Positions 57,931 to 64,000 of a stretch of 64,000 nucleotides of DNA are shown one piece after another. Location: assembly GCA_002403305.1 (NCBI GenBank), contig DHHM01000020.1:194402-258401 (forward strand), given 5' to 3'. How positions within the stretch are numbered: position 1 is the first letter of the stretch; each line of letters opens with the position of its first letter. Origin of the DNA: Bacteroidales bacterium UBA4772. Lineage in GTDB: Bacteria; Bacteroidota; Bacteroidia; Bacteroidales; VadinHA17. The notes under the pieces were generated by a model that made no database searches, was not told the origin of the DNA, and saw only the letters and a program-made list of their open reading frames with translations. Position numbers and translations under genes: made by a program.

Positions 57931-57966
57931 TTTGACCATGACCGCGATTTTATTGATCTAGATTTG
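57931..57966 (+). promoter_or_regulatory. Promoter of the beta-helix lipoprotein gene
   Basis: TTTG at 57931-57934 and TAGATTTG at 57959-57966 match the -33 and -7 elements with a rather long 24-nt spacer. The ATG at 58022 gives a leader of about 50 nt. Confidence 0.55.
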
Positions 57967-58021
57967 TCCCGTGATTTATGAAACAAAAAAATCTTAATAA
58001 TACGAACCAAATAAAACATTT

Positions 58022-59764
58022 ATGAAAACAATTAAGACAAAGTTATTTTTTGCGGTAATCGCTTCGCTTGCAATACTGAGCGGTTGCCAGAAGAATTATG
58101 AAATTCCGACGATATCCGTTCCGTCAAGCCAGAATGTGGAGGTTGGAAAGAGTACTGATATTACTTTCTCCTTCACCGCTGACGCCGGATTTGAAAAATC
58201 ATCCGTTACTGCCACCGGCGGCACGGCTACTATTAAAACCGACGGTACTGCCGGAGCTACAAGCGGAACGATTGTAGTTACCTTTACTGCAGGATCAACG
58301 GTTGGTGCAGGGTCAGTGACTCTTACCCTTACCGACACAGAATCTCAGGTTGCTTCGAATACTGCTGTTCTTGCCCTGTTCGAAAAGGGAGCTCCGATGG
58401 TTACCACCCCCGGAAACTCATCCACAATACTGGTGAACCCGGTAGATATTACCTTCCCGTTCACTGCAGAAGGCGGATACAAATCATCAACCCTGGTTCC
58501 CACTAACGGTACTGCTGTTATTAAAACAGATGCAGCTGCAAACGCTACATCAGGGAATGTTGTCGTCACCTTTACAGCCGGTACGGAATCAGGGGCAGGT
58601 TCAGTTGCCATCACAATCACCGATAACAATAATAAAGTCGGAACTGCAACTGCCGTTATTGATATTAAGAAAGGCATTTCGGTTACAGGGAATATATCGG
58701 CTAACACTACCTGGGAAACCGGGAAAATTTATATTCTCGAAACGCGTGTTGCAGTATTATCAGGTGTGACGCTTACAATTGAGCCGGGTGTAATTGTAAA
58801 GGGAAGTGCAGGTACAGGTTCAAACGCAACGGCTCTTCTGATTGCCCGCGGCGGTGTACTTATGGCTGAAGGTACTGAAACATCTCCCATCATTTTCACC
58901 TCCATTTCCGATAATATCCTTCCCGGCCAGGTAACCAGCCCGAACCTTTCGCCGGACCTCGACGGACTCTGGGGCGGACTGCTGATACTGGGTAATGCCC
59001 CCATAGCAGCCAGTGTAAGCCCGAAACAGATTGAAGGTATTCCTCCGTCTGATGCCAACGGACTGTACGGTGGAACAGACCCCACTGACAATTCCGGTGT
59101 CATCAAATATGTATCAATACGTCACGGCGGAGCAAACATCGGTGAAGGAAATGAAATAAACGGCCTGACACTCGGAGGCGTGGGTAACCTTACTGTTATT
59201 GAAAATGTAGAAATAATAGCCAACCAGGATGATGGTATCGAGTGGTTCGGAGGTACGGTGAATGTAAAAAATGCTGTAGTATGGAATGCCGGTGACGATG
59301 CCATCGATACTGACCAGGCATGGGGAGGAACACTTGACAACTTCATCGTCATTACTCCATTTGACAAATGTTTTGAGCTTGACGGTCCCGAGGGTTCATC
59401 TGCACCAGCTGCCAAACATATTATAATGAATGGAACCGTAAAAGCAGGTAATGCACAAGGCCTTGTTGACATTGATGATGCTAATGACAGTAAAGATTCA
59501 TATCTCGATTTCATGAATATTTACTTCTACAACCTCAAGTCATCGTCACCCTACCAGACGTTTGATGCCGTTCCGAAGTTCTATGCCTATGATTTCAACC
59601 ACTTCGAGGTTGTGTTACCAGGCACCGCCACCCTGCAGGATATTTTCCTGAAAGGATCTGATGCTTACGCTACAGCCGTAACTGAAGGTGCTAATACGGT
59701 AGGTGCCAATACCGCGGTATTTACTGAAACCTGGTCATGGGCTGCAGCAGCTGCCGCATTTTAA
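58022..59764 (+). CDS. Surface lipoprotein with Ig-like repeats and right-handed beta-helix
   Basis: This 580-residue predicted lipoprotein has the signal peptide lipobox LSGC (Cys about residue 22). Two homologous Ig-like repeats of about 95 residues (about 28-120 and 125-220; each with VDITF/TDITF, GTATIKTD/GTAVIKTD and SGxxVVTFTAG) are followed by a beta-helix-type domain (about 225-560). That domain contains conserved blocks such as WGGLLILGNAPI, VIKYVSIRHGGANIGEGNEI and NQDDGIEWFGGTVNVKNAVV. The family is common in Bacteroidota and often mislabelled as a transporter. Its location upstream of a TonB-dependent receptor suggests it is the receptor's surface partner, but the ligand is unknown. 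Confidence 0.85.
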   Translation: MKTIKTKLFFAVIASLAILSGCQKNYEIPTISVPSSQNVEVGKSTDITFSFTADAGFEKSSVTATGGTATIKTDGTAGATSGTIVVTFTAGSTVGAGSVTLTLTDTESQVASNTAVLALFEKGAPMVTTPGNSSTILVNPVDITFPFTAEGGYKSSTLVPTNGTAVIKTDAAANATSGNVVVTFTAGTESGAGSVAITITDNNNKVGTATAVIDIKKGISVTGNISANTTWETGKIYILETRVAVLSGVTLTIEPGVIVKGSAGTGSNATALLIARGGVLMAEGTETSPIIFTSISDNILPGQVTSPNLSPDLDGLWGGLLILGNAPIAASVSPKQIEGIPPSDANGLYGGTDPTDNSGVIKYVSIRHGGANIGEGNEINGLTLGGVGNLTVIENVEIIANQDDGIEWFGGTVNVKNAVVWNAGDDAIDTDQAWGGTLDNFIVITPFDKCFELDGPEGSSAPAAKHIIMNGTVKAGNAQGLVDIDDANDSKDSYLDFMNIYFYNLKSSSPYQTFDAVPKFYAYDFNHFEVVLPGTATLQDIFLKGSDAYATAVTEGANTVGANTAVFTETWSWAAAAAAF

Positions 59765-59805
59765 TTGATAATACTGATAACTGACAAATCACAAATTCCC
59801 AAAAA

Positions 59806-59834
59806 CTCGCAGGCTTTTAAGCCTGCGGGTTTTA
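59806..59834 (+). terminator. Terminator/attenuator between lipoprotein and TonB receptor
   Basis: CGCAGGCTT (59808-59816) pairs with AAGCCTGCG (59819-59827), followed by GGTTTTAA. It lies between the two genes and could lower receptor expression relative to the lipoprotein. Confidence 0.7.
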
Positions 59835-59869
59835 ACATTAAAACAGAACAACAATTTTAAATTTCAACC

Positions 59870-62776
59870 ATGCGTCCATTTAAAGTAATTCTAACAGTCA
59901 TTGTTCTATTGTTATCCGGCCAGTTATATGCTCAAAAGGGAACTGTCAGGGGAACAATTTTTGACAACTCTCTCGGAGAGCCTATGATAGGTGTAACAAT
60001 ATTTGCCGAGGGTACTACCCTGGGGGTGGTCTCTGATCTTGATGGTAAATTCAATCTTACCCTTCCTGCCGGTAAGTATAACCTGAAGTTTTCCTTCGTC
60101 TCATTCGAGACACTTACTGTAAGTGATGTCACAATTGAAGACGGAGAAACAGTCTTAATGGAGGATATCCAACTCAAGCCTTCAATAGTCGGCCTTGAGG
60201 AGATAACGGTCACGGCCAATGTTGTACGAAACACTGAAAACGCCATCATGACTATTAAAAGGAAATCCCCGACACTGCTGGATGGAATTTCCGCAGCCGG
60301 ATTGAGGAAGATCGGTGACTCCGATGCTGCCTCATCCATAAAGAGAGTCCCGGGGGTTTCGGTTGAAGGCGGAAAATATGTTTATGTGCGCGGACTCGGT
60401 GACAGGTACACAAAGACAATCATTAACGGGGTTGATATGCCCGGACTTGATCCCGACAGGAATTCAATCCAGATGGATATCTTTCCGACAAGTGTCATTG
60501 ACAATATTATTATCCACAAGTCCGCCAGCGCTGATCTTCCTGCTGATTTCACAGGAGGTATGGTGGATATTGCCATAAAGGATTTCCCGGAGGAAAAAAC
60601 GGGGAATATCTTTATCAGCGGAGCCTATAACCCTGACTATCATTTCAGGAATGACTTCCTTACCTATGAAGGAGGAAAAACAGATTTTCTTGGATTTGAT
60701 GACGGAACCAGGAGAATACCGGCTACTGAAAATATTCCGTTTTATTCTGAAGTGGTGGTTCTGCCCCCAGAAGACGAGATGAGCATGAGGTACAGGGAGA
60801 TACTCCAGGGCTTTAATCCAACCATGGCGGCTATGAAAACCATGAGCTTCATGGACTACAGTTTCGGTGTCTCATTGGGCAACCAGAAACCACTCAATAA
60901 GGTAACACTCGGATATACCTTCAGCTTTTCGTATAAGAACAGCACGGAATTCTATAAAGATGCAGAGTATGGAAGGTATGGGCTGGCTGCCGATCCTGTC
61001 ATAACCGAGATGGAGGTGCGTGAATTCCAGAAAGGTGATGTTGGCATGAGTAATGTCCTTGTAAGCGGACTGGCAGGTTTTGCCTTGAAGACCAAGAGAT
61101 CAAAATACCGGTTGAACATATTGCACCTGCAAAACGGTGAATCAAAAGCAGGAGTGTTTGACTATAAGAGCTCTGACCTTGGAACAATCTTCGAAGGTAT
61201 GCAGCACAACCTCGAGTACAGTCAGCGTTCGGTCACCAACCTTTTGATTGACGGGAAGCATTCTCTCAACGATTCCAAATGGGAGATCGTATGGAAAGTC
61301 TCTCCTACTCTCTCGGTGATCGAAGATCCTGATGTACGGTTCACCAGGTATGTAAGGCAAAACGACAACTATGTTATCGGTACAGAATCAGGCTTCCCGG
61401 AAAGAATATGGAGGGAACTGTCCGAAATCAATATTGGAAGTATCCTCCATCTGACCCGGGAATATAATTTCCGTGGGGAAAAGGCCAGACTCCATTTCGG
61501 GGGCGCCTATACTTTCAAGGAGCGTGATTTCGTCATTAACAAATATTCGTTCAATATCCGTAATGTACCCATAACAGGAGATCCCAATGAGCTTTTCAGT
61601 GACCAGAACCTTTGGCCCTACCAGGGAACTGACCCCTTCAGCGGAACAACCTATGAGGCCAATTTTGTCCCTGCCAATCCAAACCAATACAATTCAAGGT
61701 CTGGCAACGCAGCAGCATATCTCTCTACCGAACTCAGCCTCTTCAGAAATCTCAGGGCGATAATCGGAATAAGAGCTGAGAACTATACACAAAGATATAC
61801 CGGACAGGACCAGCTGGGAACCAATGTTCTTAATGATGAAGTGGTTCTTGACAATCTCGATTTCTTCCCGACAGTTAATCTGATCTATAATGTCAGTGAG
61901 AAGCAGAACCTCCGGTTCTCCTATGCAAAAACCATTGCAAGGCCCTCATTCAAGGAGATGTCGTATGCAGAAATATCAGATCCGATAAGCAACCGCACCT
62001 TTATCGGAGGCCTGTTTCGCGATGCAGACGATGTTGCAGGTGTTGTATACTGGGATGGTAACCTCGTCAACACCTACATTCAGAACCTGGATGTCAGGTG
62101 GGAACTGTATCACTCGATCGGCCAGATGATCTCTGTAAGCGGATTTTACAAGCTGTTTGAAAACCCGATAGAGATTGTCCAGTATGCCACAACCCAGAAG
62201 GGATCTTTCCAGCCCAGGAACGTGGGAGACGGACAGGTGATTGGCGTTGAAACGGAATTCCGCCAGAATCTGGCTGTTGTGGCACAGCCTTTGGAGAATT
62301 TCTCTCTATCAGGAAACATATCATTTACCTCCTCCAGGATAGATATGAGTCTTACCGAGTATAAGTCGAGAATTGAAAATGCCCGTGCCGGTCAGACGAT
62401 TGAAGAGGCCAGGGAGATGGCCGGACAGGCCCCGTTTATCATCAATGCCGGATTATCCTATAATGGCGGTGAAAACGGATTCTGGAAAGGTCTTGAAGCA
62501 GGTCTCTACTATAATGTCCAGGGCACAACCCTGCAGTATGTTGGGATTGCCGACAAGCCCGATATCTATATGCTTCCTTTTCACAGCCTTAACTTCAATG
62601 CAACCAAATACTTCGGGAAAAATGACCGCACCCAGCTTGGATTCAAGATTGAAAACCTCCTGAATGACAAGAAGGAATCTGTTTTCAGGTCATTTAACCC
62701 GACTGACCAGTACTTTACCAAACTGGAACCGGGAATAACCTTCCAGTTCAAGTTAAGTTACTCCCTGTTCAAATGA
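59870..62776 (+). CDS. TonB-dependent outer-membrane receptor with carboxypeptidase-regulatory-like domain
   Basis: This 968-residue receptor has a signal peptide (VILTVIVLLLSGQLYAQ). An N-terminal CarboxypepD_reg-like beta-sandwich (about 22-110; GTVRGTIFDNSLGEPMIGVT) precedes the plug domain (about 120-240; VSVEGGKYVYVRGLGDRYTK and SADLPADFTGGMVDI). The 22-strand barrel (about 270-968) ends in FQFKLSYSLFK with a penultimate Phe. It imports an unidentified substrate using TonB energy. It is not a clear SusC, and no SusD gene follows. The preceding beta-helix lipoprotein is the likely partner. Confidence 0.92.
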   Translation: MRPFKVILTVIVLLLSGQLYAQKGTVRGTIFDNSLGEPMIGVTIFAEGTTLGVVSDLDGKFNLTLPAGKYNLKFSFVSFETLTVSDVTIEDGETVLMEDIQLKPSIVGLEEITVTANVVRNTENAIMTIKRKSPTLLDGISAAGLRKIGDSDAASSIKRVPGVSVEGGKYVYVRGLGDRYTKTIINGVDMPGLDPDRNSIQMDIFPTSVIDNIIIHKSASADLPADFTGGMVDIAIKDFPEEKTGNIFISGAYNPDYHFRNDFLTYEGGKTDFLGFDDGTRRIPATENIPFYSEVVVLPPEDEMSMRYREILQGFNPTMAAMKTMSFMDYSFGVSLGNQKPLNKVTLGYTFSFSYKNSTEFYKDAEYGRYGLAADPVITEMEVREFQKGDVGMSNVLVSGLAGFALKTKRSKYRLNILHLQNGESKAGVFDYKSSDLGTIFEGMQHNLEYSQRSVTNLLIDGKHSLNDSKWEIVWKVSPTLSVIEDPDVRFTRYVRQNDNYVIGTESGFPERIWRELSEINIGSILHLTREYNFRGEKARLHFGGAYTFKERDFVINKYSFNIRNVPITGDPNELFSDQNLWPYQGTDPFSGTTYEANFVPANPNQYNSRSGNAAAYLSTELSLFRNLRAIIGIRAENYTQRYTGQDQLGTNVLNDEVVLDNLDFFPTVNLIYNVSEKQNLRFSYAKTIARPSFKEMSYAEISDPISNRTFIGGLFRDADDVAGVVYWDGNLVNTYIQNLDVRWELYHSIGQMISVSGFYKLFENPIEIVQYATTQKGSFQPRNVGDGQVIGVETEFRQNLAVVAQPLENFSLSGNISFTSSRIDMSLTEYKSRIENARAGQTIEEAREMAGQAPFIINAGLSYNGGENGFWKGLEAGLYYNVQGTTLQYVGIADKPDIYMLPFHSLNFNATKYFGKNDRTQLGFKIENLLNDKKESVFRSFNPTDQYFTKLEPGITFQFKLSYSLFK

Positions 62777-62806
62777 TAACCTGGCTCTTACTTTAGCCTG
62801 GACGCT

Positions 62807-62849
62807 GTGCCCGGATGAAACGTAGATTCGTTCTTCCGGGCACTTTTTT
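62807..62849 (+). terminator. Terminator after the TonB receptor
   Basis: GTGCCCGG (62807-62814) pairs with CCGGGCAC (62836-62843); the inner bases add an AACG/CGTT pairing. A six-T run follows. Confidence 0.85.
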
Positions 62850-63019
62850 CAGACTTTGTCACAGATTAATTCAATTGGCGCATTTAAAGTATTTTATCAT
62901 TGTGTCAGAAAATATTGACAATGAGAATCTTTATTCAACGGGATTATTACTAACTTGCAATAAAGCAAAGTAATTTTTATTTTATGCTAATCAATGCGAT
63001 CATATTCCTGTGACAACAC

Positions 63020-63213
63020 ATGTCAGAAGAAAATACTCGTTTGGAAATACAAGAAAAGTTGAAATTATCGGACAAAAGAAACTTTAATAATAACTACCCC
63101 TTCCAGCCTAAAAGCTGAATCTGGTTGATATGACCATCCCTGATAATCCAAATAGTCGAAATCAACGATACAGATTGACAAAGGCGGGGAAGGAATTGAA
63201 AAAAGACCTCTGA
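63020..63213 (+). pseudogene. Remnant of a Fic/AlbA_2-type protein C-terminal winged helix
   Basis: Two short frames separated by a frameshift read RLEIQEKLKLSDKRNFNNNY and, further on, VDMTIPDNPNSRNQRYRLT followed by a stop. This matches the C-terminal winged-helix ending seen in Fic-domain and AlbA_2 ATP-binding regulators (usually LIEMTIPDKPNSRLQKYRLT). The catalytic parts are absent. Confidence 0.55.
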
Positions 63214-63216
63214 GAC

Positions 63217-63897
63217 ATGGCAAGCAGATTCGATAAGAATTACACTGAAAAAGGATATCTGATGAAATATGCGAAACTGCCTCTTCATTCTTCATTGAAA
63301 AGTCAGGTTCTGCAATTCTACATAGCACTTCGTGGGATTGAACCTAAAATCTGGCGAAGAATACAAGTACCATTGGATTACAATTTCTGGGATCTGCATG
63401 TAGCCATTCAGGATGCCATGGGCTGGCAGGATTATCATCTTCACCATTTTGAAATAAAAGGTAAAGGGAAAAGGAAAGAAGTTCGTATTGGCATTCCGGA
63501 TTTCGAGGGTTCAGGAGAACTGCCGGAAGTATTTCCGGGATGGGAAATAGCAGTAATTGCGTATTTCAATGCACTCGGCGTGGAAGCTGTATACGAATAT
63601 GATTATGGAGATGGTTGGCTTCATACAGTGAAGCTTGAGGGCTATATTTTCAGAGAAAAGGGGATTCAATACCCAATCTGTATTGATGGTAAGAATGCTT
63701 GTCCGCCAGAGGACTGTGGTGGCGTGGACGGTTATTACAATCTAATTCAAGTATTATCTGATCCCAACCATGAAGACTATGAAGATATGACAATCTGGGC
63801 AGGTAAGGATTGGGATCCGAAGCAATTTGATCCTGCGAAGCTTACATTCGACAATTCTTATAAGCGTTGGGAACATGCATTTTTAGACAGGAAGTAG
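63217..63897 (+). CDS. Plasmid pRiA4b ORF-3 family protein (IS1096 passenger-like)
   Basis: This 226-residue member of the PRiA4_ORF3 family has unknown function and is typical of accessory and mobile DNA. Recognisable blocks are QFYIALRGIEPKIWRRIQVP, LHVAIQDAMGWQDYHLHHFE, YEYDYGDGWLHTVKLE and the Cys-containing CPPEDCGGVDGYY. The first 20 residues before the core are not conserved, so the ATG at 63262 (MKYAKLPLHSS) may be the real start. The gene is AT-rich compared with the core genes. It follows a decayed gene and precedes direct repeats at the window edge. Confidence 0.85.
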   Translation: MASRFDKNYTEKGYLMKYAKLPLHSSLKSQVLQFYIALRGIEPKIWRRIQVPLDYNFWDLHVAIQDAMGWQDYHLHHFEIKGKGKRKEVRIGIPDFEGSGELPEVFPGWEIAVIAYFNALGVEAVYEYDYGDGWLHTVKLEGYIFREKGIQYPICIDGKNACPPEDCGGVDGYYNLIQVLSDPNHEDYEDMTIWAGKDWDPKQFDPAKLTFDNSYKRWEHAFLDRK

Positions 63898-63952
63898 GAA
63901 TATATATATCTTGCTTTGGCTGAGTTATCTGAAAGCGTTTTCTATTGAGCAC

Positions 63953-63996
63953 AGATTTTCACGGTAAACTACTTACCATAGATTTTCACGGTAAAC
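63953..63996 (+). repeat. Pair of 17-bp direct repeats at the window edge
   Basis: AGATTTTCACGGTAAAC occurs at 63953-63969 and again at 63980-63996, a period of 27 bp. The sequence may continue beyond the window, so the full copy number and nature (iterons, repeat array, mobile-element end) cannot be judged. Confidence 0.8.
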
Positions 63997-64000
63997 AATC

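Noticed and set aside
63953..63996. CRISPR array
   Set aside because: Only two 17-bp repeats with a 10-bp gap are visible; repeat and spacer lengths do not fit CRISPR and no cas gene is near.

Overview
The window is chromosomal DNA from a member of the Bacteroidota, most likely a Bacteroidales/Marinilabiliales-type environmental lineage. The evidence is a fused LpxC-FabZ, the type IX secretion translocon SprA next to ruvA, a DUF4837 lipoprotein, TAnnTTTG-type -7 promoter boxes with few Shine-Dalgarno sequences, a TonB-dependent receptor with an N-terminal carboxypeptidase-regulatory-like domain, and menaquinone synthesis by the futalosine route (MqnC). No rRNA or tRNA gene was seen.

The first half (1-31 kb) is mostly core genome. 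It starts with the 3' part of a MuiA/DUF4139 gene. Next comes a roughly 600-nt GC-rich stretch with its own promoter and terminator that looks like a structured RNA. The lipid A cluster follows (HD-domain phosphohydrolase, lpxD, lpxC-fabZ, lpxA), then rimP-nusA-infB behind a leader hairpin, then gcvH. After that come pdxA-ruvA-sprA, mqnC, a DUF4837 lipoprotein, tatA, an M23 peptidase with dxr and rseP, and an M49-like peptidase with a gamma-glutamyltransferase.

The second region (31.4-46.9 kb) is a stress and signalling island. It holds a CheB-CheR-PAS fusion and a PAS protein. It also holds a kaiC-kaiB-kaiB-PAS-M1 peptidase operon, an AraC-type regulator with a CxxC N-terminal domain, and many very small membrane or envelope proteins (Thivi_2564 family, lmo0937 family, a glycine-zipper OmpA lipoprotein, a 47-residue single-pass protein). 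Six promoters in this island share one 65-bp architecture: TGTGAATnATGTAA, 15 nt, ATGTAACG-like box, 20 nt, TAnnTTTG-like -7 box. The spacing is identical in all six. This looks like a local regulon with class-II activation, and the AraC-type protein beside one of the sites is the best candidate activator. It is the most interesting signal in the window.

The third region (47-64 kb) is mixed accessory DNA. It includes a methyltransferase, OsmC, a truncated flavin reductase, a prolyl oligopeptidase, and trkH with a KdpDE-like two-component system. A gene graveyard follows (54.9-57.9 kb) with remnants of RHS, TIR/TPR, kynureninase and GDSL-hydrolase genes around an AT-rich ATPase gene. Then come a beta-helix surface lipoprotein with a TonB-dependent receptor, a decayed winged-helix gene end, and a pRiA4b ORF-3 family gene. 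Direct repeats lie at the very end of the window.

All functional calls rest on reading the translated sequences and recalled family features. No database search was run.
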